Assembly (NCBI RefSeq): GCF_900112605.1
Contig: NZ_FOMJ01000002.1
Span: forward strand, 62,001-126,000
Length of the DNA: 64,000 bases
Direction: 5' to 3'
DNA from: Thiohalospira halophila DSM 15071
GTDB taxonomy: Bacteria > Pseudomonadota > Gammaproteobacteria > Thiohalospirales > Thiohalospiraceae
Shown here: in pieces, positions 24,738 through 34,556 of the stretch
Layout of the letters: each line of letters opens with the position of its first letter
Numbering within the stretch: the stretch's first letter is position 1
The notes under the pieces: model-generated
The model's input: the letters and a program-made list of their open reading frames with translations, nothing else
Database searches by the model: none
Told to the model about the DNA's origin: nothing
Program-made: the position numbers and the translations under genes

Positions 24738-24766
24738 GCGCGCCTGGCCAGCAGGAGACGACGCGC

Positions 24767-25402
24767 ATGAGCGAGCAGCAGCAACCCGGCACCCTCTACG
24801 TCATCTCGGCCCCCTCCGGTGCCGGCAAGACCAGCCTGGTGCGCGCCCTGGTCGAGAGTACCCCGGATATCGCCGTCTCCGTCTCCCATACCACCCGCCC
24901 GCCCCGGGAGGGGGAGACTGACGGTGTCGACTACCACTTCACCGACGTTGCCACCTTCGAGTCCATGGTCGCCGAGGGCGCCTTTCTGGAGCATGCGAAG
25001 GTCTTCGACAATTATTACGGGACCTCGCGCAATGCCGCCCTGGACGGCGTCAGCCAGGGTCGCGACGTCATCCTGGAGATCGACTGGCAGGGGGCCCGCC
25101 AGGTCCGCGAGTCCATCCCCCAGGCGGTGGGGATCTTCATCCTGCCGCCCTCCCGGACGGTGCTGGCCGAGCGGCTGCAGGGCCGCGGCCAGGACAGCGC
25201 CGAGGTCATCCAGCGGCGGATGGAGGCGGCGCAGGCGGAGATGGCCCACTTCGAGGAGTTCGACTACCTGGTGGTCAACGACGACTTCGACACCGCCCTG
25301 AGCGAGCTGTGCTCCGTGGTCACCGCCCGGCGCCTGCGCGGGGAGGCCCAGCGCTGGCGGCACGCATCCCTGCTGGAGGAACTTCTGGCGACGGGGCCCT
25401 AG
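24767..25402 (+). CDS. gmk: Guanylate kinase
   Basis: A 211-aa kinase converting GMP to GDP with ATP. The P-loop [10 protein letters not shown] is at residues 14-23, followed by the GMP-binding segment [11 protein letters not shown] and [14 protein letters not shown]. Length is standard. It heads the gammaproteobacterial cluster gmk-rpoZ-spoT, which ties guanine nucleotide supply to (p)ppGpp metabolism. The ATG at 24767 is preceded by CAGGAGACGACGCGC. Confidence 0.96.
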   Translation: MSEQQQPGTLYVISAPSGAGKTSLVRALVESTPDIAVSVSHTTRPPREGETDGVDYHFTDVATFESMVAEGAFLEHAKVFDNYYGTSRNAALDGVSQGRDVILEIDWQGARQVRESIPQAVGIFILPPSRTVLAERLQGRGQDSAEVIQRRMEAAQAEMAHFEEFDYLVVNDDFDTALSELCSVVTARRLRGEAQRWRHASLLEELLATGP

Positions 25403-25422
25403 GCGCGGCCGTGTTCGTGCAG

Positions 25423-25428
25423 TAGAAT
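25423..25428 (+). promoter_or_regulatory. Possible -10 element of rpoZ
   Basis: TAGAAT in GCAGTAGAATCG, 33 bp before rpoZ, between gmk and rpoZ. There is no good -35 at 17 bp. Confidence 0.3.
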
Positions 25429-25461
25429 CGATCGGTCCGGGAAACCAATCTAGAGGCTGGC

Positions 25462-25722
25462 ATGGCACGTATTACCGTCGAGGACTGTCTGGACAACGTC
25501 GACAACCGCTTTCAGCTCGTGCTGGTGGCCACCCGCCGCGCGCGGCAGCTGGCCAATGGCGCCGAGCCCTACGTGCCGTGGGAGGATGACAAGCCCACCG
25601 TCGTCGCCCTGCGCGAGATCGCCGCGGGCCACGTGGGCCGCGAGGTCTTGGACGAGGAAGATGGCGCCCCGGCTCCGGCCGCCGAGCCGTCGCCCTTCCT
25701 GGAGGCCGACGAGCGGGCGTGA
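25462..25722 (+). CDS. rpoZ: RNA polymerase omega subunit
   Basis: An 86-aa omega subunit. The conserved core [19 protein letters not shown] and VATRRARQL is complete, with an acidic tail typical of the group. Omega helps fold and assemble the beta' subunit and forms part of a ppGpp-binding site. Its TGA overlaps the GTG start of spoT (GTGA at 25719-25722). Confidence 0.96.
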   Translation: MARITVEDCLDNVDNRFQLVLVATRRARQLANGAEPYVPWEDDKPTVVALREIAAGHVGREVLDEEDGAPAPAAEPSPFLEADERA

Positions 25723-27845
25723 GCACCGCGGTTCAGCAGGAGCCCGTCCTGCTCATCAGTGACCTGTGCGAGCAGCTGGAGGACTACCTCGAGCCGGAAC
25801 AGGTCGCCGAGGTCTATCGCGCCTATCTCTTCGGCGCCGAGGCCCATGAGGGCCAGCAGCGTCTCTCCGGCGAGCCCTACATCTACCACCCCCTGGCGGT
25901 GGCCCAGATCCTCGCCGAACTCCGCCTGGACCACGAGAGCCTGGTGGCCGGTGTCCTCCACGACACCCTGGAGGACACCCGGGTCGCCAAGGAGGACATC
26001 GCCGCCGCCTTCAGCGAGGAGGTGGCGGAGCTGGTGGATGGCGTCTCCAAGCTCACCCAGGTCCATTTCAGCAGCAAGGCGGAGGCGGAGGCGGAGAACT
26101 TCCGCAAGATGATGCTGGCCATGGCCCGCGATCTGCGGGTCATCCTCATCAAGCTCGCCGATCGCCTCCACAACATGCGCACCCTCGGGGTCATGCGGCC
26201 GGACAAGCGCCGTCGCATCGCCCGGGAGACCCTGGACATCTATGCCCCCATCGCCAACCGCCTGGGCATGAACTCCCTGCGGCTGGAACTGGAGGACCTG
26301 GGTTTCCGGGCCCTGCACCCCATGCGTTACCGGATCCTGTCCAAGGCCGTGCAGCGCGCCCGCGGCAACCGCAAGGAGGTGGTGGCCCGCATCGAGGGCG
26401 GACTCAAGGCGCGCCTGGCCGAGGAGGGTCTGGAGGGGCGCGTGGAGGGCCGCGAGAAGCACCTCTACAGCATCTACCGCAAGATGCGGGACAAGCACCT
26501 GGCCTTCCAGGAGGTCTTCGACGTCTACGCCTTCCGCGTCGTCGTGGACCGGGTGGATACCTGCTACCGGGTGCTGGGCGCCGTCCACAACCTCTACAAG
26601 CCGGTGCCGGGGCGGTTCAAGGACTACATCGCCATCCCCAAGGCCAACGGCTACCAGTCCCTGCACACCGTCCTCTTCAGCCCCTGGGGCGTGCCCATCG
26701 AGATCCAGATCCGGACCCGGGACATGGACCGGGTGGCCGAGGCCGGCATCGCCGCCCACTGGCTCTACAAGACCGGGAACGAGGCCCACGCCACCGTCGC
26801 CCAGACGCGCGCCCGGGAGTGGCTGCGGGAGCTGCTGGAGATGCAGCAGAACGCCGGCAACTCCATGGAGTTCCTGGAGAACGTCAAGGTCGACCTGTTC
26901 CCCGACGAGGTCTACGTCTTCACCCCCAAGGGCCAGATCATGGAGCTGCCGCGGGGGGCCACGGCGGTGGACTACGCCTACGCCGTCCACTCCGATGTGG
27001 GCAATACCTGCGTCGGCGCCCGCATCGATCGGCGCCTCATGCCGCTGAACACCCGGCTGCTCAACGGCCAGACGGTGGAGATCGTCACCGCCCCGGGTGC
27101 CCATCCGAACCCTGCCTGGCTCAATTTCGTCATCACCGGCAAGGCGCGCACCGCCATCCGCGCCTACCTCAAGGACCTCCAGGCGGACGAGGCCGTCGCC
27201 CTGGGTCGCCGGTTGCTGGAACGAGCCCTCTCCGCCCGGGGGGAATCCCTGGAGGGCGTGGATCGCCAGCAGCTCGATCGCGTGGTCACCGAACTCGGTG
27301 CCGAGGACCCGGAGGGCCTGTTCCGCGACATCGGCCTGGGGCGCCAGCTGCCGGCCCTGGTGGCCCAGGCGCTGGCGCCGGTGGCCGTGGGCGGCGGGGA
27401 GACCTCGCAGCCCCTGACGGTGCGCGGTACCGAGGGGATGGTGGTGAGCTTCGCCAAGTGCTGCCACCCCATCCCCGGGGATGCCATCCTCGGCTTCATG
27501 AGCGCCGGGCGCGGGCTGGTCATCCACCGCCGCGGCTGTCGCAACGTGGTCGAGGACCGCCACGGCCCGGAGAAGTGGATGCACGTCGCCTGGTCCGACG
27601 AGGCCAGCGGCGAATTCCCGGTGGAGCTGCGCGTGGAGGTGGCCAACCGCCGCGGCGTGCTGGCCACCGTGGCCGCCACCATCGCCGAGCTGGAGGCGAA
27701 CATCGAGAATGTCGACGTGGAGGACCGCGACGGGGTCCACTCCGCGCTGCTGCTCACCGTCTCCGTGCGCGACCGGGTCCACCTGGCGCGGATCATGCGC
27801 CGCATCCGCAAGGTGGAGTCGGTGGCCCGGATCACCCGTTACTGA
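25719..27845 (+). CDS. spoT: Bifunctional (p)ppGpp synthetase/hydrolase SpoT
   Basis: A 708-aa stringent-response enzyme. Residues ~40-190 are the HD hydrolase with HDTLEDT, and ~235-350 are the synthetase with [20 protein letters not shown]. The RFKD residues (RxKD class) mark a bifunctional Mn2+-dependent enzyme, not a RelA-type EXDD one. TGS is at ~385-450, and the zinc-finger-like helical region ([13 protein letters not shown]) and C-terminal ACT domain end the protein. No separate relA is in the window. It starts with GTG inside the rpoZ stop and is followed by ridA, a common neighbour. Confidence 0.96.
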   Translation: MSTAVQQEPVLLISDLCEQLEDYLEPEQVAEVYRAYLFGAEAHEGQQRLSGEPYIYHPLAVAQILAELRLDHESLVAGVLHDTLEDTRVAKEDIAAAFSEEVAELVDGVSKLTQVHFSSKAEAEAENFRKMMLAMARDLRVILIKLADRLHNMRTLGVMRPDKRRRIARETLDIYAPIANRLGMNSLRLELEDLGFRALHPMRYRILSKAVQRARGNRKEVVARIEGGLKARLAEEGLEGRVEGREKHLYSIYRKMRDKHLAFQEVFDVYAFRVVVDRVDTCYRVLGAVHNLYKPVPGRFKDYIAIPKANGYQSLHTVLFSPWGVPIEIQIRTRDMDRVAEAGIAAHWLYKTGNEAHATVAQTRAREWLRELLEMQQNAGNSMEFLENVKVDLFPDEVYVFTPKGQIMELPRGATAVDYAYAVHSDVGNTCVGARIDRRLMPLNTRLLNGQTVEIVTAPGAHPNPAWLNFVITGKARTAIRAYLKDLQADEAVALGRRLLERALSARGESLEGVDRQQLDRVVTELGAEDPEGLFRDIGLGRQLPALVAQALAPVAVGGGETSQPLTVRGTEGMVVSFAKCCHPIPGDAILGFMSAGRGLVIHRRGCRNVVEDRHGPEKWMHVAWSDEASGEFPVELRVEVANRRGVLATVAATIAELEANIENVDVEDRDGVHSALLLTVSVRDRVHLARIMRRIRKVESVARITRY

Positions 27846-27867
27846 AACCCGTCATCGAGGAGGACCC

Positions 27868-28248
27868 ATGCCCCGCGAGATCATCGCCACCGACGCCGCC
27901 CCCGCCGCCATCGGGCCCTACTCCCAGGCGGTAAAGAGCGGCTCCACCGTCTATCTCTCCGGCCAGATCCCGCTGGATCCGGCCACCATGACCCTGGTGG
28001 AGGGCGATTTCGGCGCGCAGGTGCGGCGGGTGCTGGACAACCTTGCCGCCGTGGCCGCCGCCGCCGGGGGCAGCCTGGCCGATGTCGCCAAGCTTAACAT
28101 CTACCTCACCGACATGGAGCGCTTCGGCGAGGCCAACGCCATCATGGAAGAGGTCTTCGACGAGCCCTGGCCGGCCCGGGCCGCCATCGGCGTGGCCGCC
28201 CTGCCCAAGGGGGCGGCGGTGGAGATGGACGGCTTCCTGGAGCTGTAG
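27868..28248 (+). CDS. ridA: 2-iminobutanoate/2-iminopropanoate deaminase RidA
   Basis: A 126-aa YjgF/YER057c/UK114 protein that hydrolyses reactive enamines/imines formed by PLP enzymes. The family patterns [18 protein letters not shown] and [15 protein letters not shown] (with the catalytic arginine) are intact. The ATG at 27868 follows GAGGAGGACCC. It lies between spoT and recG, an arrangement widespread in gammaproteobacteria. Confidence 0.95.
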   Translation: MPREIIATDAAPAAIGPYSQAVKSGSTVYLSGQIPLDPATMTLVEGDFGAQVRRVLDNLAAVAAAAGGSLADVAKLNIYLTDMERFGEANAIMEEVFDEPWPARAAIGVAALPKGAAVEMDGFLEL

Positions 28249-28251
28249 CTG

Positions 28252-30303
28252 ATGGCCGCTTCGGCGCCGCCGGAGCGGCGGCCGATCACCGACCTCCACG
28301 GCGTGGGACCCCGGCAGGCCGAGCGGCTCGGCCGGCTCGGGGTCACCACCGTGGCCGATCTCCTGTTCCACCTGCCCCTGCGCTACCAGGACCGGACCCG
28401 GGTGCTCCCCCTGGGCAGCCTGCGGCCCGGCGACGAGGCGGTCATCGAGGCGGAGGTGGTCCAGGCCGGCACCCACGACGGTCGCCGCCGCAGCCTCCTG
28501 GCCCGGGTGGCCGACGGCACCGGCTGGCTGACCCTGCGCTGGTTCTACTTCGGCCCCGGGCTCCAGCGCAGCCTCGTCCCCGGCGCTCGGGGTCGCTGGT
28601 TCGGTGAGGTGCGCACCGGGCCCACGGGGCTGGAGATGGTCCACCCCGAGGCCATGAAGGAGGGGGAGGGCGACGCCCTGACCCCCATCTACCCGGCTAC
28701 CGAGGGGCTCACCCAGCCCGCCCTGCGGACGCTCATGGAGCGCGCCCTGCCGGCAGCCGCCGAGCTGGCCGATCCCCTGGCCGGCGAGGGGGACGACCTC
28801 CCGGAGCTGGCCACCGCTCTGCAGACCATCCACCGCCCACCCCCCGAGGCCGACACCGAGGCGCTGCTGGAGGGCACCCATCCGGCGCGCCGGCGGCTCG
28901 CCTTCGAGGAGCTGGTGGCGCGCCAGATCGGCCTGCGCCGCCTGCGCGCGGCGGCCGGGGCCCACGCGGCACCGCCCCTGGCCCCCACCGGCCGGCTCAC
29001 CAACGCCCTGCTGGCCTCGCTGCCCTTCAACCTCACCGCCGCCCAGGAGCGGGTGGCCGCCGAGATCCGTGCCGATCTCGGCGAGGCCCACCCCATGCAG
29101 CGGCTGGTCCAGGGCGACGTGGGCTCCGGCAAGACCGTGGTGGCCGCGCTGGCGGCCCTGCAGGCGGTGGAGGCCGGCTGGCAGGTGGCGGTGATGGCGC
29201 CCACCGAGATCCTGGCCGAACAGCACCGCGCCAGCTTCCAGGCCTGGTGCGAACCCCTGGGGCTGGAGGTGGCGTGGCTCTCCGGCCGCGACCGCGGCGA
29301 CAGCCGGCGCGCCGCCGCCGAGGCGGTGGCCAGCGGCCGCGCCGCCATCGCCGTGGGGACCCATGCCCTGTTTCAGGAGGGGATGGCCTTCCACGACCTG
29401 GGGCTGGTGATCATCGACGAACAGCACCGCTTCGGCGTCCACCAGCGCCTGGCCCTGCGCGAGAAGGGCGGTGGCGAGGGCCGCTGGCCCCACCAGCTCA
29501 TCATGACCGCCACCCCCATCCCGCGGACCCTGGCCCAGAGCGCCTACGCCGACCTGGACGTCTCGGTCATCGACGAGCGCCCGCCCGGCCGCACGCCGGT
29601 GGAGACCGTCGCCGTCCCCGACAGCCGCCGCCCCGAGGTGGTGGAGCGGGTGGGCCGGGCCTGCGCCGAGGGCCGGCAGGCCTACTGGGTCTGCACCCTC
29701 ATCGAGGAGTCGGAGGCCTCCGCCGCCCAGGCGGCGGAGCAGACCGCCGCCGAGCTGGGGGAGGCGCTGCCGACACTGCACGTGGGCCTGGTCCATGGCC
29801 GCCTGCGCCCGGAGGAGAAGGAGGCGGTGATGGCCGCCTTCAAGGCCGGCGAGCTGGACCTGCTGGTGGCCACCACCGTCATCGAGGTGGGGGTGGATGT
29901 CCCCAACGCCAGCCTCATGATCATCGAGAACCCCGAACGGCTGGGGCTGGCCCAGCTCCACCAGCTCCGCGGCCGGGTGGGGCGGGGGAGCGCGAAGTCC
30001 TCCTGCGTCCTCCTCTACCACGGTCCCCTCTCGGAGAACGCCGGCCAGCGGCTGGCGGTGATGCGCGAGAGCGACGATGGCTTTACCATCGCCCGTCACG
30101 ACCTGGCCCTGCGCGGCTCCGGCGAGGTCCTGGGAACCCGCCAGACCGGCGTGGCCGGGCTGCGCGCCGCCGACCTCCAGCGCGACGCCGACCTGCTGCC
30201 GGCGGTGCAGCAGCGCGCCGATGCCCTGCTGGAACGCCCCGAGGCGGCCGAGGTGCTGGAACGCCGCTGGCTCCCCGAGGGCGAGCGCTACGCCGCCGTC
30301 TGA
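28252..30303 (+). CDS. recG: ATP-dependent DNA helicase RecG
   Basis: A 683-aa helicase that remodels stalled replication forks and Holliday junctions. The N-terminal wedge/OB domain (~15-180) starts with ITDLHGVGPRQAERL. Walker A is QGDVGSGKT near residue 287, Walker B DEQH (IIDEQHRFGV), and motif VI is in QLRGRVGRG. Length matches the family. It begins 3 bp after ridA and is followed by ubiC after 22 bp. Confidence 0.96.
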   Translation: MAASAPPERRPITDLHGVGPRQAERLGRLGVTTVADLLFHLPLRYQDRTRVLPLGSLRPGDEAVIEAEVVQAGTHDGRRRSLLARVADGTGWLTLRWFYFGPGLQRSLVPGARGRWFGEVRTGPTGLEMVHPEAMKEGEGDALTPIYPATEGLTQPALRTLMERALPAAAELADPLAGEGDDLPELATALQTIHRPPPEADTEALLEGTHPARRRLAFEELVARQIGLRRLRAAAGAHAAPPLAPTGRLTNALLASLPFNLTAAQERVAAEIRADLGEAHPMQRLVQGDVGSGKTVVAALAALQAVEAGWQVAVMAPTEILAEQHRASFQAWCEPLGLEVAWLSGRDRGDSRRAAAEAVASGRAAIAVGTHALFQEGMAFHDLGLVIIDEQHRFGVHQRLALREKGGGEGRWPHQLIMTATPIPRTLAQSAYADLDVSVIDERPPGRTPVETVAVPDSRRPEVVERVGRACAEGRQAYWVCTLIEESEASAAQAAEQTAAELGEALPTLHVGLVHGRLRPEEKEAVMAAFKAGELDLLVATTVIEVGVDVPNASLMIIENPERLGLAQLHQLRGRVGRGSAKSSCVLLYHGPLSENAGQRLAVMRESDDGFTIARHDLALRGSGEVLGTRQTGVAGLRAADLQRDADLLPAVQQRADALLERPEAAEVLERRWLPEGERYAAV

Positions 30304-30325
30304 GGCCACGAGGAGAGGAATCCGC

Positions 30326-30832
30326 GTGCCGGAACCCACCTGGTATCCCGCAGCCATTGCCCGGCTCCCCCGCCAGCAGGCCGCCCTGCTGCGCGAGACC
30401 GGCTCCTTTACCCGCGCCCTGGGCCGGGCCTGCGGGCAGCCGCCCCGCGTCCGACTGCTGGATCAGGGCTGGGGCCGGCCGCGAGGGGAGGAGGTCCGGG
30501 CCCTGGCCCTGGCGGAGGGCCGCTTCGGCCTCATCCGGCGGATAGAGCTGCACTGTGGTGTGGAGCCGGTCTTCGCCCGCACCGTCATCCCCCCGGAGAC
30601 CATCGCCGCCCGTCCCGGGCTGGGGCGCATGGGCGAGCGCGCCCTGGGCGCCGCGCTCTTCGCCGACCCGGCGGTGGAGCGCGGTCGGCTGGAGGTGGCG
30701 CGGCTGGCGCCGGGGATGGCGCTGCACGCCGAGGCGGGCGGCGGGGCCCCGCGCTGGGCACGCCGCTCCCTCTTCCGGGTGGGCGGCAAGGCGCTGCTGG
30801 TCTGCGAGGTGCTACCGCCCCTCGATTTGTGA
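30326..30832 (+). CDS. ubiC: Chorismate pyruvate-lyase UbiC
   Basis: A 168-aa enzyme making 4-hydroxybenzoate from chorismate, the first step of ubiquinone head-group synthesis. Substrate-binding arginine (RRIELHC) and the catalytic glutamate in LLVCEVLPPL are in the expected places, and length matches E. coli UbiC (165 aa). The GTG at 30326 follows GAGGAGAGGAA. ubiA lies one gene downstream, so the two early ubiquinone genes flank gloA. Confidence 0.9.
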   Translation: MPEPTWYPAAIARLPRQQAALLRETGSFTRALGRACGQPPRVRLLDQGWGRPRGEEVRALALAEGRFGLIRRIELHCGVEPVFARTVIPPETIAARPGLGRMGERALGAALFADPAVERGRLEVARLAPGMALHAEAGGGAPRWARRSLFRVGGKALLVCEVLPPLDL

Positions 30833-30886
30833 CCCACCGCCGGGTCTGCGAAGATCCCCCCATTCCCGCAATTCCGGAGGTTGCCC

Positions 30887-31270
30887 GTGCGTATCGCCCA
30901 CACCATGATCCGCGTTGCCGATCTCGACGAGTCCATCGACTTCTACACCAACAAGATCGGCCTGGAGCTGGTCTCCCGGGATGAACTCCCCGGCGCCGAT
31001 GCCACCCTGGCCTTCATCCGCGACCCGAAATCGGGCCACGAGATCGAGCTGACCTACAACCACGACGGCCGCGACTACGACCTGGGCGACGCCTTCGGCC
31101 ATATCGCCTTCTACGTCGCCGACGTCGACGCCACCATCGCCCAGTGGCGGGAGCGCGGGGTCCCCGTCGCCCTGGAGCCGCTGGTCATCGGCAACGGCAT
31201 GAAGATCGCCTTCGTCACCGACCCCACCGGCTACGCCCTGGAACTCATCGAGAAGCCGGAAGCGGCCTGA
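30887..31270 (+). CDS. gloA: Glyoxalase I (lactoylglutathione lyase)
   Basis: A 127-aa metalloenzyme detoxifying methylglyoxal as its glutathione hemithioacetal. The metal ligands align as H5 (MRIAHTM), E54 (IELTYN), H72 (GHIAF) and E119 (LELIE). The GTG at 30887 is chosen because CGGAGGTTGCCC precedes it; a TTG at 30881 is less likely. Compact size indicates the Ni/Co-type bacterial enzyme. It lies between ubiC and ubiA. Confidence 0.94.
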   Translation: MRIAHTMIRVADLDESIDFYTNKIGLELVSRDELPGADATLAFIRDPKSGHEIELTYNHDGRDYDLGDAFGHIAFYVADVDATIAQWRERGVPVALEPLVIGNGMKIAFVTDPTGYALELIEKPEAA

Positions 31271-31281
31271 GGGAGGGCAGC

Positions 31282-32184
31282 ATGGCCACCGGCGCGCTCC
31301 TCACACCCCGGCGGCGGGCCCGACTCGCCGACTACGGCCGGCTCATGCGGGTGGACCGGCCCATCGGCACCCTGCTGCTGCTCTGGCCCACCCTCTGGGC
31401 GCTGTGGCTGGCCGCCGATGGCTTCCCGGACCTCCACCTCTTCCTCATCTTCTTCGTGGGGGTCTTCCTCATGCGCTCGGCCGGCTGCGTCATCAACGAC
31501 TTCGCCGACCGCGATTTCGACCCCCATGTCCGCCGTACCCGCGACCGGCCACTGGCCGCCGGGCGAGTGAGTCCGGGAGAGGCGCTGGCGCTCTTCGCCG
31601 GTCTCTGTCTGCTCGCCTTCATCCTGGTCCTGTTCACCAACACCCTGACCATCCAGCTCGCCTTCGTGGGAGTGCTGCTGGCGGCGGCCTACCCCTTCGC
31701 CAAGCGCTACACCCATCTGCCCCAGGTGGTCCTCGGTGCCGCCTTCGGCTGGTCGGTGCCCATGGCGTGGGCGGCCCAGGCCGGCCACGTGCCGCCGGAG
31801 GGGTGGCTGCTCTTCATCGCCAACCTGCTCTGGACCACCGCCTACGACACCATGTACGGCATGGCCGATCGCGAGGAGGACCTGAAGATCGGCGTGAAGT
31901 CGACGGCCATCCTCTTCGGCGAGCTGGACCGCTTCTGGGTCGGCGTTCTCCAGACCGCGGCGGTCATTGCCCTGTTCCTGCTGGGGCTGAAGCTCCAGCT
32001 CGGTGCCTTCTACTACATGGGTATCACCGTGGCCGCCGGTCTGGCAGCGTGGCACCAGCTACTCATCGAGGACCGCGATCCCCGGCGCTGCTTCGAGGCC
32101 TTCCTCCACAACAACTGGTTCGGCTTCGCCATCTTCATCGGCATCGTCCTGGATCGGCTCGTACCTCTGGGGGGCGGCGGTTGA
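31282..32184 (+). CDS. ubiA: 4-hydroxybenzoate polyprenyltransferase UbiA
   Basis: A 300-aa integral membrane prenyltransferase that adds the polyprenyl tail to 4-hydroxybenzoate in ubiquinone synthesis. Two aspartate-rich Mg-diphosphate motifs are present: NDFADRDFD near residue 75 and [12 protein letters not shown] near 195. Eight or nine helices are expected. The ATG at 31282 follows GAGGGAGGGCAGC, 11 bp after gloA. Its tail substrate would come from IspB, also encoded in the window. Confidence 0.95.
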   Translation: MATGALLTPRRRARLADYGRLMRVDRPIGTLLLLWPTLWALWLAADGFPDLHLFLIFFVGVFLMRSAGCVINDFADRDFDPHVRRTRDRPLAAGRVSPGEALALFAGLCLLAFILVLFTNTLTIQLAFVGVLLAAAYPFAKRYTHLPQVVLGAAFGWSVPMAWAAQAGHVPPEGWLLFIANLLWTTAYDTMYGMADREEDLKIGVKSTAILFGELDRFWVGVLQTAAVIALFLLGLKLQLGAFYYMGITVAAGLAAWHQLLIEDRDPRRCFEAFLHNNWFGFAIFIGIVLDRLVPLGGGG

Positions 32185-32260
32185 GGCGAGCGCCGGGTTA
32201 ACAGCCGGACCCCGGCGCGATAGGCTGACCCATTCCGATTCCACCAGTGGGGGATCACCC

Positions 32261-32995
32261 TTGAACCAATACCTGCGCTCGGTACTGGCCCCCTTCCTGG
32301 GCAGCCTCCGGGATCTGGCACCCATCGTCCTGGTTATTGGCTTCTTCCAGGCGGTGGTGGTGCGCCAGCCCCTGCCGGAGGTGAGTGCCATCCTCTCCGG
32401 CGCGGTCCTGGTGGTTCTGGGGCTGACCCTCTTCATACGGGGGCTGGAGATGGGGCTCTTCCCCCTGGGCGAATCCATGGCGCGCGCCTTCGCCCGCAAG
32501 GGCAGCGCCTTCTGGCTCTTCACCTTCGCCTTCGCCCTGGGCTTCGGGACTACCGTGGCGGAGCCGGCCCTGGTGGCGGTGGCGGACAAGGCCGCGGAGA
32601 CGGTGGCCACCGCCGGGGTGATCGCCGATACCGATGTCGCCCGGGCGGAGTACGCGCTGGTCCTGCGCTACGTGGTGGCGCTGGCGGTGGGCAGTGCCGT
32701 CCTCCTGGGGGTGCTGCGCATCCTCAAGGGCTGGCCGCTCCACTACCTGGTGATCACGGGCTACGCCCTGGTCCTGGCGCTCACCAGCATCGCCCCGGAG
32801 AGCATCATCGGCATCGCCTATGACGCCGGCGGCGTGACCACCTCCACCATTACCGTGCCCCTGGTCACCGCCCTGGGCGTGGGGCTGGCCTCCAGCATCG
32901 AGGGGCGCAACCCGGTGCTGGACGGCTTCGGCATCATCGCCTTCGCCTCGGTGATGCCCATCCTCTTCGTTCTGGCCTACGGGGTGGTTCTTTGA
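32261..32995 (+). CDS. DUF1538 membrane protein, first paralogue
   Basis: A 244-aa polytopic membrane protein of the uncharacterised DUF1538 family, about 6-7 helices. Signature segments are LFPLG (66-70), [11 protein letters not shown] (101-111), [11 protein letters not shown] (190-200) and NPVLDGFG (217-224). All recur in the next gene, so the two are paralogues and may form a heterodimer. TTG start at 32261 behind GGGGGATCACCC. The pair is followed by P-II-like and CBS proteins, suggesting a transporter or channel gated by nucleotides; the substrate is unknown. Confidence 0.85.
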   Translation: MNQYLRSVLAPFLGSLRDLAPIVLVIGFFQAVVVRQPLPEVSAILSGAVLVVLGLTLFIRGLEMGLFPLGESMARAFARKGSAFWLFTFAFALGFGTTVAEPALVAVADKAAETVATAGVIADTDVARAEYALVLRYVVALAVGSAVLLGVLRILKGWPLHYLVITGYALVLALTSIAPESIIGIAYDAGGVTTSTITVPLVTALGVGLASSIEGRNPVLDGFGIIAFASVMPILFVLAYGVVL

Positions 32996-33768
32996 GCGGC
33001 CTGTTCGCCACCCTGGGCGAGGTTCTCCTGGGGACGCTGCGCGATGTCCTGCCCATCGCCGTGATCCTGTTCGTCTTCCAGGCGCTGGTGCTGCGCAAGC
33101 GGGTGCCCCACGTGGGCCGGGTGCTCCTGGGCTTTGGCTACGTGGTCGCCGGGCTGACCCTCTTCCTGGCGGGGCTGGACCAGGCGCTCTTCCCCCTGGG
33201 CGACCTCATGGCGCGCCAGCTTACCGACCCGGCCTTCATCACCGGTGAGGAGGGCGCCGAGGCCGGGGACCTGATCTGGCACGACTACTACTGGGTCTAC
33301 CTCTTCGGGGCGACCATCGGCTTCGCCACCGCCATGGCCGAGCCGGCGCTCATCGCCGTGGCCATCAAGGCGAACCAGGTCTCCGGCGGGGTGGTCGGCG
33401 TCTGGGGACTGCGGGTGGCCGTGGGGATCGGCGCCGCCCTGGGGATCGCCATCGGCGCCCTGCGCATCGTCACCGGGATCCCGCTGGCGGCGGTGGTCTC
33501 GGTGGCCTACGCCCTGGTCATCATCCAGACCTTCCTGGCGCCCCGGGCGATCATCCCGCTCGCCTACGACTCCGGCGGGGTGACCACCTCCACGGTGACC
33601 GTGCCCATCGTCACCGCCCTGGGGCTGGGGCTGGCCGGGACCATCCCCGGCCGGGACCCGGTGCTGGACGGCTTCGGCATGATCGCTACCACCTGTCTCT
33701 TTCCCATCGTTACCGTCATGGCCTACGCCCAGTTGAGCGACTGGCGCGCGCGTCGGCGGGCGGGCTAG
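32992..33768 (+). CDS. DUF1538 membrane protein, second paralogue
   Basis: A 258-aa paralogue of the preceding protein with the same motifs: LFPLG (66-70), [11 protein letters not shown] (117-127), [11 protein letters not shown] (195-205) and DPVLDGFG (222-229). It has an extra ~15-residue acidic loop ([19 protein letters not shown]) at 83-101 not present in the first copy. The TTG start overlaps the upstream TGA (TTGA), giving 1:1 translational coupling. Motifs rich in small and hydroxyl residues within helices (TTST) are compatible with an ion or anion path; this is inference. Confidence 0.85.
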   Translation: MSGLFATLGEVLLGTLRDVLPIAVILFVFQALVLRKRVPHVGRVLLGFGYVVAGLTLFLAGLDQALFPLGDLMARQLTDPAFITGEEGAEAGDLIWHDYYWVYLFGATIGFATAMAEPALIAVAIKANQVSGGVVGVWGLRVAVGIGAALGIAIGALRIVTGIPLAAVVSVAYALVIIQTFLAPRAIIPLAYDSGGVTTSTVTVPIVTALGLGLAGTIPGRDPVLDGFGMIATTCLFPIVTVMAYAQLSDWRARRRAG

Positions 33769-33786
33769 GCTCTCGCGGAGGAAACC

Positions 33787-34137
33787 ATGCACTTCAAGCT
33801 CATCATCACCCTGGTTGAAGACGACAAGACCGAGGAGGTCATGCGCGCCGCCAAGGAGGAGGGCGCCACCGGCTCCACCATCATCAACCAGGCGCGCGGC
33901 GAGGGGCTGGGCAAGCAGAAGACCTTCTTCGGCCTCTCCCTGCAGACCCAGCGGGACGTGCTGCTCTTCCTGGTGGAAGAGCACCTCTCCCGGCGTATCC
34001 TTGAGCGCATCGGCGAGGTGGCGGAGTTCGAGGAGAACCCCGGCACCGGCATCGCCTTCCAGGTGGACGTGGAAGACGCCGTGGGCGTGACCCGGCAGGT
34101 GCGCCAGCTCACCAACCTCGTGGAGGACGAGATATGA
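33787..34137 (+). CDS. P-II-family signalling protein
   Basis: A 116-aa protein with the P-II ferredoxin-like fold: FKLIITLVEDDKTEEVMRAAKEEGATGST (strand-helix-strand) and the C-loop PGTGIAF (85-91). The T-loop region (~37-55) is short and lacks the tyrosine that is uridylylated in GlnB/GlnK; there is no tyrosine in the whole protein. P-II proteins bind ATP/ADP (or AMP/cAMP) and gate transporters such as AmtB or SbtA. Lying 18 bp after two membrane genes and overlapping a CBS gene, it is likely their regulator. Confidence 0.85.
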   Translation: MHFKLIITLVEDDKTEEVMRAAKEEGATGSTIINQARGEGLGKQKTFFGLSLQTQRDVLLFLVEEHLSRRILERIGEVAEFEENPGTGIAFQVDVEDAVGVTRQVRQLTNLVEDEI

Positions 34138-34556
34138 GCAACCACCAGCATCGCGAGCCCGTCCGCGTACGGGCGGTCATGAAGGAGAAGGTGGATATCG
34201 TCGACGGCATGCTCACCGTCGCCGAGGCGCTGGAGGAGATGCGCCACACCGAGACCAAGAGCCTCATCGTCGACCGCCGCCACGACGACGACGAGTACGG
34301 CATCGTGCTGCTGGCGGATATCGCCAAGCAGGTGCTGGCTCGGGATCGGGCGCCGGAGCGGGTGAACGTCTACGAGGTCATGTCCAAGCCGGTGCTCGGG
34401 GTCGACCCGGAGATGGACATCCGCTACTGCGCCCGCCTGTTCGAGCGCTTCGGCCTGGCCCGGGCGCCGGTGATGGAGGGTCGCCGGATCGTCGGTATTG
34501 TCAGCTACACCGACATGGTCCTCAACGGCCTGCGGCCGGGAGGTGTTAACTCATGA
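34134..34556 (+). CDS. CBS-pair protein of the DUF1538/P-II module
   Basis: A 140-aa stand-alone CBS pair: first domain ~12-70 (VRAVMKEKVDIVDGMLTVAEAL), second ~78-133 (VYEVMSKPVLGVDPEMDIRYCARLF). CBS pairs usually bind AMP, ADP, ATP or SAM. The first domain carries an acidic insert (DRRHDDDEYG). The ATG overlaps the P-II stop and its own stop overlaps the next ATG (both ATGA). The likely role is a second adenylate sensor for the DUF1538 proteins. Confidence 0.88.
   Translation: MSNHQHREPVRVRAVMKEKVDIVDGMLTVAEALEEMRHTETKSLIVDRRHDDDEYGIVLLADIAKQVLARDRAPERVNVYEVMSKPVLGVDPEMDIRYCARLFERFGLARAPVMEGRRIVGIVSYTDMVLNGLRPGGVNS

Noticed and set aside
32185-32260. Cobalamin riboswitch ahead of the DUF1538-cob run
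   Set aside because: The gap is 76 bp, too short for a cobalamin riboswitch, and I see no B12-box-like sequence; the cob genes themselves overlap with their upstream genes.
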